A stretch of DNA of 64,000 bases from Iningainema tapete BLCC-T55. Its GTDB lineage: Bacteria > Cyanobacteriota > Cyanobacteriia > Cyanobacteriales > Nostocaceae. Under the pieces are notes generated by a model. It searched no databases and had not been told where the DNA came from. It saw only the letters and a list, made by a program, of their open reading frames with translations. The position numbers and the translations under genes are program-made. The DNA is taken from positions 41,085 through 105,084 of the forward strand of contig NZ_JACXAE010000074.1 of the NCBI RefSeq assembly GCF_014698965.1. Reading direction: 5' to 3'. Numbering within the stretch: the first letter of the stretch is position 1; each line of letters begins with the position of its first letter. Positions 45,187 through 53,507 of the stretch are shown here, piece after piece.

Positions 45187-46080
45187 ATGGCATCTGCAGT
45201 TTATTTAGAGAAAACAAGTATTAATATTACAGACTTATTGCGTAACTGGCTAGTACCCCATGTTACAGAAAAAAGTCTCACTTGGCTAGATGAAAAGAGA
45301 GAGCAAATTGCTAGTAGTGCTAACACAGGAGTTTTTTTCACAGCTTTTAGTGCTGTCCCCCGCTATACAGGTAAAAGCGATTTAAATTTAACATCAGAAG
45401 ATCGAGATGCAGCAACAACCGTTCGGGAAGGTTGGAATCCCAGTCACTGGAGTGTAGATCAAATCGCTCGCGCTATACTAGTACTAACACTACCTCAAGA
45501 CAATCCAGAAAAATATTACCAGACGCTGGAACAAGTTTTCAACGCTGCCGACGTAGGAGAGTTAGTAGCGCTATATCAGACTTTACCCCTTCTACCTTTT
45601 CCAAAACAGTTTCGTGCCCGCGCTGCTGAGGGTGTTCGCAGCAACATGACGGCAGTATTCAATGCTGTGGCTTTACGAAATCCTTATCCAGCAGAGTACC
45701 TGGACAACATAGCATGGAATCAAATCGTGCTCAAAGCTCTGTTCGTAGGCAGTCCTCTCCATTTAATTCACGGACTTGATCAACGTGCCAATCCAGAGTT
45801 AGCCAGAATGCTTGTTGATTACGCTCACGAACGTTGGGCAGCAAAACGTACAGTATCTCCAGAATTGTGGCGACCAGTAGGTAAATTTGCCAACGTAGCA
45901 ATTTTAGCAGATTTAGAGCGAGTCATAACAGACCCAGACCCCATCCAACAAGCTGCTGCTGCCCTAGCTTGCAGTGAATGTCCTTTACCAGATGCTCACA
46001 CAGTCCTTGCTCGTCGTCAAGATCTGCAAGCTGATATTGACGCAGGACTTTTAAACTGGAACACTTTGATTAGTTCGTAG
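45187..46080 (+). CDS. eboA: EboA-family protein
   Basis: 297 residues, soluble and largely helical (MASAVYLEKTSINITDLLRN; RPVGKFANVAILADLERVIT; AAALACSECPLPDAH). It has no recognised catalytic motif. The assignment rests on being the first gene of an eboA-eboB-eboC run; EboA-type proteins occupy this place in cyanobacterial ebo clusters. The ebo genes are required in N. punctiforme to deliver the scytonemin monomer to the periplasm. ATG 45187 is 181 bases after scyF, across a dispersed repeat. Confidence 0.82.
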   Translation: MASAVYLEKTSINITDLLRNWLVPHVTEKSLTWLDEKREQIASSANTGVFFTAFSAVPRYTGKSDLNLTSEDRDAATTVREGWNPSHWSVDQIARAILVLTLPQDNPEKYYQTLEQVFNAADVGELVALYQTLPLLPFPKQFRARAAEGVRSNMTAVFNAVALRNPYPAEYLDNIAWNQIVLKALFVGSPLHLIHGLDQRANPELARMLVDYAHERWAAKRTVSPELWRPVGKFANVAILADLERVITDPDPIQQAAAALACSECPLPDAHTVLARRQDLQADIDAGLLNWNTLISS

Positions 46081-46081
46081 T

Positions 46082-46100
46082 AAGCGCTTAAGCGCTTTTT
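46082..46100. repeat. AAGCGCTTAAGCGCTT palindrome, eboA-eboB spacer
   Basis: AAGCGCTTAAGCGCTTTTT is a palindrome followed by T residues. The same 15-base core occurs at 52119-52133 between eboD and eboE. It could act as a weak terminator or a protein site. Confidence 0.55.
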
Positions 46101-46141
46101 AACAAGATATAAGCACGCTCAGTGCTTACTAGCAAATAAAT

Positions 46142-47065
46142 ATGAGTATTAATACTATGATGTACATCGACCCCCACATTCACATGAGTTCCCGCACAAC
46201 CGATGATTACCAGAAGATGCGGGATTCTGGTATTGTAGCTGTAATTGAGCCTGCCTTCTGGTTTGGTCAACCTCGTACTAGCGTAGGTTCATTCCAAGAT
46301 TACTTTAGCAGTTTAGTCGGGTGGGAGCGTTTTCGTGCCGCTCAATTTGGTATAAAGCATTACTGTACAATTGGTTTGAACTCGAAAGAGGCTAATAATG
46401 AACCATTGGCAGAACAAGTGATGGAATTGTTACCATTATATGCCTGTAAAGAAGGTGTAGTTGCCATCGGTGAAATTGGCTACGACGACATGACACCAGC
46501 AGAAGACAAATACTTCCGCCTCCAGTTAGATCTGGCAAGAGAATTAGATATGCTGGTGCTAATTCATACACCACACCGCGACAAAAAAGCAGGCACAAGT
46601 CGCAGTATGGATGTTTGTTTGGAACACGGGTTAGATCCAGCACGGGTAATTATGGATCATAACAATGAAGAAACGGTGCAGGAAGTTTTGGATCGGGGCT
46701 TCTGGGCAGCGTTTACCATCTACCCAAATACTAAAATGGGCAACGCCCGCATGGTAGAAGTTGTGCGCCATTACGGATGCGATCGCATCATCGTAGATAG
46801 CAGTGCAGATTGGGGTGTAAGCGATCCTCTCGCCGTACCAAAAACTGCCATGTTAATGCGAGAACGAGGAATTCCCGAAGCGCAAATTAAAGCAGTTTGC
46901 TATGAAAATGCAATCCTAGCTTACAGCCAAAGCGGTCAAATGAACGAGTCAGACTGGCTCAACCCGAACCCCATCGATCAGCGACAGCTATTCAATGGTA
47001 ACTCCGTACTACGCGGACAAAAACCTGTAATAGAACCTGCTCGCGACTACGCATTAATTGAATAA
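46142..47065 (+). CDS. eboB: EboB, TatD-like metal-dependent hydrolase
   Basis: 307 residues. TIM-barrel amidohydrolase features: YIDPHIHMSSRTTDDYQK (HxH metal site), VVAIGEIGYDDMTPAEDKYF (metal Glu), LVLIHTPHRDKK, VIMDHNNEET and IVDSSADWG (terminal Asp). The substrate is unknown; EboB belongs to the ebo set linked to prenyl-like carrier processing and monomer export. In-frame ATGs at 46157 and 46160 are alternatives, the family often starting near MYIDPHIHM. eboC follows after 10 bases. Confidence 0.9.
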   Translation: MSINTMMYIDPHIHMSSRTTDDYQKMRDSGIVAVIEPAFWFGQPRTSVGSFQDYFSSLVGWERFRAAQFGIKHYCTIGLNSKEANNEPLAEQVMELLPLYACKEGVVAIGEIGYDDMTPAEDKYFRLQLDLARELDMLVLIHTPHRDKKAGTSRSMDVCLEHGLDPARVIMDHNNEETVQEVLDRGFWAAFTIYPNTKMGNARMVEVVRHYGCDRIIVDSSADWGVSDPLAVPKTAMLMRERGIPEAQIKAVCYENAILAYSQSGQMNESDWLNPNPIDQRQLFNGNSVLRGQKPVIEPARDYALIE

Positions 47066-47075
47066 CAGGAAACTT

Positions 47076-47990
47076 ATGAACACTACAACACTCACCACTA
47101 ACCGCATTTGGGCATATTTACAAATCATGCGCCCTGCCAACATCGTCACTGCTTGGGCGGATATTCTTGCAGGTTTCGCGGCTTCGGGGAGTGTTGTGTT
47201 CTCCTCACCATCTCCCTCTCATCTCATATCACTGGGGTGGTTGTTGCTAGCAACTACGGGTTTATACGGGGGGGGTGTGGTTTTTAATGATGTATTTGAT
47301 GCCGAATTAGATGCTTTAGAACGCCCGGAAAGACCAATACCTAGTGGTAGAGCATCTCGAAATGGCGCAATTTTTTTAGGAATCATCCTTTTGGTAGGTG
47401 GCATACTTGCATCTGCTCAAGTATCCTTGCTGAGTGCAACTATATCTTTTGGTACAGCTACCGCAGCTCTTATATATGATGCCTATGGCAAGCATCACAG
47501 CTTTTTTGGTCCATTAAATATGGGCATTTGTCGTGGTAGCAACTTAATGTTGGGCGTGAGTGTAGCGTCGCCAATGTTAACAGAGTACTGGTTTTTAGCC
47601 TTACTCCCAATTGTTTATATTGCGGCTATTACCACTTTAAGTCGAGGAGAAGTACATGGTGGTAAAAGTGGTACAGGCATTATAGCTCTACTGCTAATAG
47701 GCTCGGTTATAGCTGGATTTCTGGCTTTGGGTTTATTAAATAGTTACCACTTGCTGACCGCATTACCATTTGTAATTTTACTAGCTGTAAGGGTCTGCAT
47801 ACCTTTTATCAAGTCTGTTACTCAACCAAGTCCAGAGAATATTCGTATAGCAGTTCGCGCCGGAGTTTTATCCCTGATTATTTTAAATGCTACGCTAGCT
47901 GCTGGTTTTGCTGGTTTATCATCCGGATTACTGGTCTTATGCTTGTTACCTATTTCAATGGTACTAGCGCAAAAGTTTGCAGTAACTTAA
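47076..47990 (+). CDS. eboC: EboC, UbiA-family prenyltransferase
   Basis: 304 residues, polytopic. UbiA motifs: MRPANIVTAWADILAGFAAS at the N-terminus, the first Asp-rich site NDVFDAELDALERPERPIPS, and the second at YDAYGKHHSFFGPLNMGICR, where the usual second DxxxD is less evident. The enzyme would attach an isoprenoid to an unknown acceptor at the membrane. ATG 47076 with AGGAAA just upstream is favoured over the TTG at 47058 that overlaps eboB. Confidence 0.9.
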   Translation: MNTTTLTTNRIWAYLQIMRPANIVTAWADILAGFAASGSVVFSSPSPSHLISLGWLLLATTGLYGGGVVFNDVFDAELDALERPERPIPSGRASRNGAIFLGIILLVGGILASAQVSLLSATISFGTATAALIYDAYGKHHSFFGPLNMGICRGSNLMLGVSVASPMLTEYWFLALLPIVYIAAITTLSRGEVHGGKSGTGIIALLLIGSVIAGFLALGLLNSYHLLTALPFVILLAVRVCIPFIKSVTQPSPENIRIAVRAGVLSLIILNATLAAGFAGLSSGLLVLCLLPISMVLAQKFAVT

Positions 47991-48058
47991 AAAAGCAACT
48001 GGAAAAATATGACAGAATCTTAATAGTAACAAGTGTGTTCTTACGTACCATACATTTA

Positions 48059-48086
48059 TAGAGACGCTCCGGCGGAGCGTTTGTAC
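48059..48086. repeat. GAGACGCTCC/GGAGCG palindromic repeat, copy 5
   Basis: TAGAGACGCTCCGGCGGAGC then GTTTGTAC, a diverged copy of the family at 3372, in the eboC-glycosyltransferase spacer. Confidence 0.7.
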
Positions 48087-48112
48087 TCCTCCACCAAATT
48101 AACTGACGAATA

Positions 48113-49399
48113 ATGCGTATTCTGATTTATTCATACAACTATCATCCAGAGCCAATTGGAATTGCTCCTTTAATGACAGAACTGGCGGAAGGACTGGTGG
48201 AGCGAGGTCATGAAGTGCGGGTAATTACGGGTATGCCTAATTACCCACAACGCCAGATTTATCCTGCATATCGCGGCAAGTGGTACGTTACAGAAGAGAG
48301 AAATGGCGTTACCATTCAACGTAGTTACCTGCGGATAAAGTCCAAACCAAACCTGATAGATCGGCTACTGTTGGAATTAAGCTTTGTTGGGACAAGCTTA
48401 CCTTGTGCGCTCAATGGTTGGCGACCAGATGTAATTCTGCTCACAGTTCCACCATTATTGGTATCTTTACCAGCTGCTATATTAGGTTTAATTTACAATT
48501 GCCCAGTAGTTCTCAACTTACAAGATATATTACCAGAAGCAGCAGTGCGCGTAGGATTAATTAAAAATAAATTAATAATTCGCGCTTTTGAAACCATAGA
48601 GAAATTTGCCTACAAATCAGCACATACCATTAGTGTCATCGCCGATGGGTTTGTAGAGAATTTAGTAAGTAAGGGAGTATCCCCACAAAAACTGGTTTGT
48701 ATTCCCAACTGGGTAAACACAAACTTCATTAGCCCAAAACCGAAAGAAGGTAACCCTTGGCGTAAGGAACATCAACTTGATGACAAATTTGTGGTGTTGT
48801 ACTCAGGCAACATTGCACTCACACAAGGTTTAGAAACAGTAGTAGAAGCAGCAGCCAAGCTACGTAATAATCCGTCCATAGTATTTGTGATTGCAGGTGA
48901 ATCACAAGCTTTGGAAAGCTTGCAAAAACACTGCATTAATTGTGGAGCCTCTAACGTTTTACTGTTGCCATTGCAACCGCGAGAAAAATTACCAGAAATG
49001 CTAGCCGGGGCTGATGTCGGGTTAGTGGTGCAGAAACGCAATGTAATTTCCTTCAACATGCCCTCAAAGATACCACTACTACTAGCAAGTGGTCGTCCGA
49101 TTGTGGCTTCGGTTCCCAATCGTGGTACAGCAGCTCGTGCAGTGCGCAAAAGTGGTGGTGGCGTAGTGGTTGCACCAGAATCACCAGATGCTTTGGCAAA
49201 AGCGGTGCTTGATTTACATAACAATCCAGCGAAAGCATCTGGGCTGGGTACTCAAGGCAGAAAGTATGCCGTAGAACGCTATTCATTTGAGCAAGCGATC
49301 GCCGCTTACGAAGCGTTATTCACCTCTGTAGTTACTAATACATCCAAATTAGAAGTAATACCAAAATTTAACAAGAGCGAATCAGTGGTAGATATATGA
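48113..49399 (+). CDS. GT4-family glycosyltransferase (WcaI-like)
   Basis: 428 residues. GT-B fold: N-terminal acceptor domain (MRILIYSYNYHPEPIGIAPL, MTELAEGLVERGHEVRVITG) and C-terminal donor domain (FVVLYSGNIALTQGLETVVE, EMLAGADVGLVVQKRNVISF, NMPSKIPLLLASGRPIVASV with the E/S-x-P-S-K donor region). A glycosyltransferase occupies the same place in the N. punctiforme cluster (NpR1270), possibly for glycosylated scytonemin or monomer derivatives. Its stop overlaps the tyrA start by 4 bases. Confidence 0.88.
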   Translation: MRILIYSYNYHPEPIGIAPLMTELAEGLVERGHEVRVITGMPNYPQRQIYPAYRGKWYVTEERNGVTIQRSYLRIKSKPNLIDRLLLELSFVGTSLPCALNGWRPDVILLTVPPLLVSLPAAILGLIYNCPVVLNLQDILPEAAVRVGLIKNKLIIRAFETIEKFAYKSAHTISVIADGFVENLVSKGVSPQKLVCIPNWVNTNFISPKPKEGNPWRKEHQLDDKFVVLYSGNIALTQGLETVVEAAAKLRNNPSIVFVIAGESQALESLQKHCINCGASNVLLLPLQPREKLPEMLAGADVGLVVQKRNVISFNMPSKIPLLLASGRPIVASVPNRGTAARAVRKSGGGVVVAPESPDALAKAVLDLHNNPAKASGLGTQGRKYAVERYSFEQAIAAYEALFTSVVTNTSKLEVIPKFNKSESVVDI

Positions 49400-50310
49400 T
49401 TCCAACAGTAACAAATTTAACCAGTGTAACACCCCAAAAAATCACCATAATTGGTGGTAGTGGCAAAATGGGACAATTTTTCCAAGCGCAACTAGAAGCA
49501 GCAGGACACCATGTTAGTAGTCTTGATCGTAGCGATTGGGAGCATGAAGATAGACTAGAGCAACTTTTAGGTCTTGCTGACATAGTTTTAGTTAGCGTTC
49601 CCATAGAAAGAACTGTCGATGTCATTGAGCGTGCAGCCAAATACTTAGGCAAAACAACAGCTCTTGCCGACATCACCAGTTTAAAAACAGAGCCACTATT
49701 CGCGATGCTCAAACACCACAATGGTCCAGTAATGGGATTACACCCCATGTTTGGACCGAGTGTCAAATCTTTCTCAGGACAAAAAGTAGTAGTATGTCCA
49801 GGACGAAATGATAGTATATTTCAGTGGCTACTAGACTTAATGGAAAGTCAGGGTGCGCAGTTAATTACCTGCACACCCGAAGAACACGATCGCCTGATGG
49901 TAATTATCCAAGCCACCAGACACTTTGCTCGATTTAGCCTTGGTGTATTCTTAACCGAAGAAGAAGTCAACATAGATCGTAGCTTGTCAATGGCAAGTCC
50001 ACCCTACCGTCAAGAGATTGACATCGTTAAACGATTGTTTGCCCAAAGTTCACACTTATGTGTAGACATTATGCTAGCAACAGAAGAACGATGTCAGGCA
50101 ATAGCCAGATTAGCCGATACCTACAACCGCTTAGCGAAGTTGGTATTAGAAAAAGACAGAGAAGCATTAATTCAAGAATTTGAAACAACGCAAAGCTTAT
50201 TTAGCGATATCAGTTCTCATAAAAGCGATTCTGTTACTCAGATGAGTTATGAAAACCATGCTGATCGACATATTTCACGACACCGTATGTCCGTGGTGTC
50301 GAATCGGTAA
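49396..50310 (+). CDS. tyrA: Prephenate dehydrogenase (TyrA)
   Basis: 304 residues. Oxidises prephenate to p-hydroxyphenylpyruvate, one of the two ScyA substrates. Visible: Rossmann start ITIIGGSGKMGQFFQAQLEA, IVLVSVPIERTVDVIERAAK, ADITSLKTEPL and the active-site region GLHPMFGPSVKSFSGQKVVV, followed by IQATRHFARFSLGVF. Coupled to the glycosyltransferase (4-base overlap) and overlapping dsbA by 62 bases, so translation of the three is linked. The last 20 residues are encoded within that overlap. Confidence 0.93.
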   Translation: MIPTVTNLTSVTPQKITIIGGSGKMGQFFQAQLEAAGHHVSSLDRSDWEHEDRLEQLLGLADIVLVSVPIERTVDVIERAAKYLGKTTALADITSLKTEPLFAMLKHHNGPVMGLHPMFGPSVKSFSGQKVVVCPGRNDSIFQWLLDLMESQGAQLITCTPEEHDRLMVIIQATRHFARFSLGVFLTEEEVNIDRSLSMASPPYRQEIDIVKRLFAQSSHLCVDIMLATEERCQAIARLADTYNRLAKLVLEKDREALIQEFETTQSLFSDISSHKSDSVTQMSYENHADRHISRHRMSVVSNR

Positions 50311-50905
50311 AAAGCATCTTTTTGATGCCTTAGCTCAATGGCATCAAAAAACAGTCCAAATCCGTTGGCATCCCTACCTATTAGACAATACCATTCCTGC
50401 TTGTGGTTACGAGTTTCGTAGCTTCATGCAACTTAGAAAGGGTATCCAACCAGCGCAACTCCAGCAATTATTTGACTACACACAACGTGTTGGTGAAATA
50501 GCTGGAGTCAAGCTTAATTTTGACAAAATCAGTTTGGCTGTCAACACAACTCTTTCCCACCGACTGATTGCCTTAGCACCAGATGACATCAAAAGCAATG
50601 TTGTAGAAGCAATTTACAAAGCTTACTTCGAGGAAGGTTTGAATATAGCAGATGTAGATGTTCTGGTTGCTATAGGAAAAGCAGCGGGAATGAATTATAC
50701 TAAACTACAAAATCAACTAAATAGTGATGCTGGGTTAGATGCAGTTGTAGCTGAATCAACATTTGCTCGGTTAAACGGAATCACAAGCGTACCATTTTTT
50801 GTGCTCGATAACAAAATCAGAGTAGATGGTTCTCATTCCGTAGAAGTATTCCTTCAAGCATTTAATCGTGCTTCACTATTAGAATTATCGCAAAAAATAT
50901 GGTAG
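50249..50905 (+). CDS. DsbA-family (FrnE-like) thiol oxidoreductase
   Basis: 218 residues. DSBA fold with CPWC active site (Cys14 and Cys17, in FHDTVCPWCRIGKKHLFDAL) and cis-Pro loop SVPFFVLDNKIRVDGSHS near residue 185. There is no signal peptide, so it is probably cytoplasmic, like FrnE-type members; a role in late scytonemin dimerisation is only positional. A dsbA-like gene is in the same place in N. punctiforme. Starts 62 bases inside tyrA and overlaps the next gene by 7 bases. Confidence 0.9.
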   Translation: MKTMLIDIFHDTVCPWCRIGKKHLFDALAQWHQKTVQIRWHPYLLDNTIPACGYEFRSFMQLRKGIQPAQLQQLFDYTQRVGEIAGVKLNFDKISLAVNTTLSHRLIALAPDDIKSNVVEAIYKAYFEEGLNIADVDVLVAIGKAAGMNYTKLQNQLNSDAGLDAVVAESTFARLNGITSVPFFVLDNKIRVDGSHSVEVFLQAFNRASLLELSQKIW

Positions 50906-52098
50906 TAGATATAAAGAAAAAAAGCACTTTTAACCTGCAACCGATTCACCAAACCGTATCGGTTACATTTAACTATAATGTGTACTTCACCAGTTGTTTG
51001 TTTGATGTAAAAAATCCCCTGCTAGCCCAAGTAATTGCAGCAGACGGCGAAGAAGGACCAAAAAAAATCGCAGCAGTAGTAGATGGCGGATTATTACAAT
51101 TCCGACGCGAATTACTAAGGCAAATATCGGCATATAGCGAGTATTATCCCGACACACTCACACTTGCCGCAGAACCAATGTTAGTTCCGGCAGGAGAATC
51201 AGCAAAAAACAATCCTCAATTGCTAGAGCAAATCCACCAACTAGTTGACAAAGCGAAGTTGTGCCGACACTCTTACTTATTAGCTGTTGGCGGTGGAGCC
51301 GTACTAGATTTAGTAGGCTACGCAGCAGCAACAGCACATCGAGGAATTCGCCTCATTCGTGTTCCCACCACAGTACTAGCACAAAATGATTCAGGAGTAG
51401 GTGTAAAAAACGGCATCAACGCCTTTGGGAAAAAGAACTTCCTCGGCACATTTGCCCCACCATATGCAGTATTAAACGACTCCACCTTCTTAACCACTTT
51501 AAATGAACGCGATTGGCGTGCGGGAATTGCAGAAGCAGTTAAAGTAGCCCTCATTAAAGACACTGAATTCTTCGACTACATTCACCAAAACACTAAAGCA
51601 CTTGTCCAACGTGACATGAATACCATGCAACAGGTAATTTACCGTTGCGCCCAGCTACACATGCAACACATCGCCAACGCAGGCGATCCCTTTGAAATGG
51701 GTTCATCCCGCCCCCTAGACTTCGGACATTGGGCAGCACATAAATTAGAGCAGTTAACAAACTACAGCCTGCGTCATGGCGAAGCAGTAGCCATAGGGAT
51801 TGCCTTAGATAGCACCTATTCCTACCTACTAGGAATGATTTCTCGCCTAGAGTGGCGCAAAATCATCAAAACCCTATCAGCACTTGGCTTTACACTGTAC
51901 ATACCAGAACTAGCCGAACACATATCACAACCAGAGCATCCCCGCAACTTATTCAGAGGACTTTCCGAATTTCGCGAACACTTAGGAGGAGAACTAACCA
52001 TAACATTGTTGCAAAGCGTCGGCAAAGGCATAGAAGTTCACGAAGTCAATCTACCTTTGTACAGAGAAGCAATCAAAGTACTAAGTACCGAGTGCTGA
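50899..52098 (+). CDS. eboD: EboD / 3-dehydroquinate-synthase-like (AroB-fold) protein
   Basis: 399 residues. DHQS-fold features: LLAVGGGAVLDLVGYAAATA (NAD loop), RVPTTVLAQNDSGVGVKNGI, GIAEAVKVALIKD and DFGHWAAHKLEQL followed by RHGEAVAIGIALD. The FGHWxAHKLE motif with preceding DPFEMGSSRPL departs from housekeeping AroB (usually FGHTxGHAxE) and suits EboD-type homologues. An aroB gene is also part of the N. punctiforme scy cluster, so it may serve either name; substrate is uncertain. It overlaps dsbA by 7 bases. Confidence 0.82.
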   Translation: MVVDIKKKSTFNLQPIHQTVSVTFNYNVYFTSCLFDVKNPLLAQVIAADGEEGPKKIAAVVDGGLLQFRRELLRQISAYSEYYPDTLTLAAEPMLVPAGESAKNNPQLLEQIHQLVDKAKLCRHSYLLAVGGGAVLDLVGYAAATAHRGIRLIRVPTTVLAQNDSGVGVKNGINAFGKKNFLGTFAPPYAVLNDSTFLTTLNERDWRAGIAEAVKVALIKDTEFFDYIHQNTKALVQRDMNTMQQVIYRCAQLHMQHIANAGDPFEMGSSRPLDFGHWAAHKLEQLTNYSLRHGEAVAIGIALDSTYSYLLGMISRLEWRKIIKTLSALGFTLYIPELAEHISQPEHPRNLFRGLSEFREHLGGELTITLLQSVGKGIEVHEVNLPLYREAIKVLSTEC

Positions 52099-52118
52099 GA
52101 GTTAGTATAGTTTGTAAT

Positions 52119-52133
52119 AAGCGCTTAAGCGCT
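52119..52133. repeat. AAGCGCTTAAGCGCT palindrome, eboD-eboE spacer
   Basis: Identical to the core of the palindrome at 46082. Located 20 bases after the eboD stop. Confidence 0.55.
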
Positions 52134-52170
52134 GACTACGAACCTATTAAAGCAAGATTGACAAATTACT

Positions 52171-52192
52171 AGTCCTCTTTAGAGGACTTTTG
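52171..52192 (+). terminator. Terminator-like hairpin between eboD and eboE
   Basis: AGTCCTC (52171-52177) pairs with GAGGACT (52182-52188) across TTTA and is followed by TTTGCTCTT. It would reduce read-through from eboD into eboE. Confidence 0.6.
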
Positions 52193-52226
52193 CTCTTAGC
52201 GTGCGATTTAAATCGCAGGAAATAAT

Positions 52227-53468
52227 ATGAAAATCGATCGCAACATACACCTAACCTATTGCACCAACATACACCCAGGTGAAGAATGGAGCCAAGTCTT
52301 TGCCAACTTAAAGCAATACATTCCCCCGCTCAAAGCAAAACTAGCTCCAGAAAAACCCTTCGGCATTGGATTACGCTTAGCAGACGTAGCAGCCAGAGAA
52401 CTCCTGCAAGGAGACACCCTAACGGACTTTAAATCTTGGCTTAGCGAACAAGAACTATACGTATTTACACTGAATGGATTTCCCTACGGAGGATTTCACC
52501 GACAAATAGTCAAAGACCAAGTTTATGCCCCAGACTGGTCCTTACAAGAACGTCTAGACTACACAAAAAGACTAATTCAAATCCTAGCAGAACTACTACC
52601 TCCTTCCATGGAAGGAAGCATTTCCACACTACCATTATCATACAAACCCTGGTTCAAAGGAAATCAACTCTTCCAAACATCAATTATTAATAGTGCCACT
52701 TTACACATAGCACAAGCAGTAGCGGAAATGGTTCGCATCCGTGACAAGACAGGTAAAATACTACACATAAATCTTGAACCAGAACCAGACGGACTAATAG
52801 AAAACGCCGCCGAAGTAGTTGATTACTTCCAAACACATTTACTACCAACTGGAGGAGCATACCTAGCCAAACAACTAGGAATATCCCCAGAGACAGCCGA
52901 AACTCATATACTAAACCACGTACAAATTTGTTACGACACCTGCCACTTCGCCGTAGAATACGAAAACCCCGCATCAGTGCTCCAACAATTCCAAACAGCA
53001 GGAATTAAAATCGGCAAAATTCAAATTAGCGCTGCATTGCAGGTAGACATACCAACAGACATCCAACAGCGCCATCAACTAACAGAAAGATTACGCCCCT
53101 TCGCAGAATCTACATACCTACACCAAGTAATTGCTTGCGAACCCAACAGAAGATTACGTCATTATCCAGACTTAGAAGCAGCCCTACCACACCTAGAAAA
53201 CACCACAGCTTCTCAGTGGCGCATTCACTTCCACGTTCCCATCTTCATCAGCGATTACCAACTATTCCAATCCACCCAAACAGACATAATTCACACACTA
53301 AACCTACTCAAAACCAACAACTTCTGTAACCACCTAGAAATAGAAACCTACACCTGGGAAGTATTACCCCAACAAATGAAACTAGAATTACCCGCATCAA
53401 TTGAGCGAGAATATGAATGGGTATTATCTTTGTTTACCCACAGGCTAGAGCCTGCCTTCGCAGGCTAA
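52227..53468 (+). CDS. eboE: EboE, xylose-isomerase-like TIM-barrel protein
   Basis: 413 residues. TIM-barrel features: NIHLTYCTNIHPGEEWSQVF, FTLNGFPYGGFHRQIVKDQV, ILHINLEPEPDGLIENAAEV (metal Glu), QICYDTCHFAVEYENP (Asp/His pair), and WRIHFHVPIFISDYQLFQST (His). It matches the sugar isomerase/epimerase-like member of ebo clusters; substrate unknown. The last residues (THRLEPAFAG) are encoded by a hairpin repeat at 53441-53466, which likely altered the C-terminus. EboF follows after 39 bases. Confidence 0.9.
   Translation: MKIDRNIHLTYCTNIHPGEEWSQVFANLKQYIPPLKAKLAPEKPFGIGLRLADVAARELLQGDTLTDFKSWLSEQELYVFTLNGFPYGGFHRQIVKDQVYAPDWSLQERLDYTKRLIQILAELLPPSMEGSISTLPLSYKPWFKGNQLFQTSIINSATLHIAQAVAEMVRIRDKTGKILHINLEPEPDGLIENAAEVVDYFQTHLLPTGGAYLAKQLGISPETAETHILNHVQICYDTCHFAVEYENPASVLQQFQTAGIKIGKIQISAALQVDIPTDIQQRHQLTERLRPFAESTYLHQVIACEPNRRLRHYPDLEAALPHLENTTASQWRIHFHVPIFISDYQLFQSTQTDIIHTLNLLKTNNFCNHLEIETYTWEVLPQQMKLELPASIEREYEWVLSLFTHRLEPAFAG
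53441..53466. repeat. CAGGCTAGAGCCTG hairpin repeat at the eboE 3' end
   Basis: AGCCTGC (53449-53455) pairs with GCAGGCT (53460-53466) over CTTC. It lies inside the eboE frame and encodes its final residues. Confidence 0.6.
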
Positions 53469-53507
53469 TATTACTTGGCGTTCTTGGCGTCTTGGCGGTT
53501 TATAATC

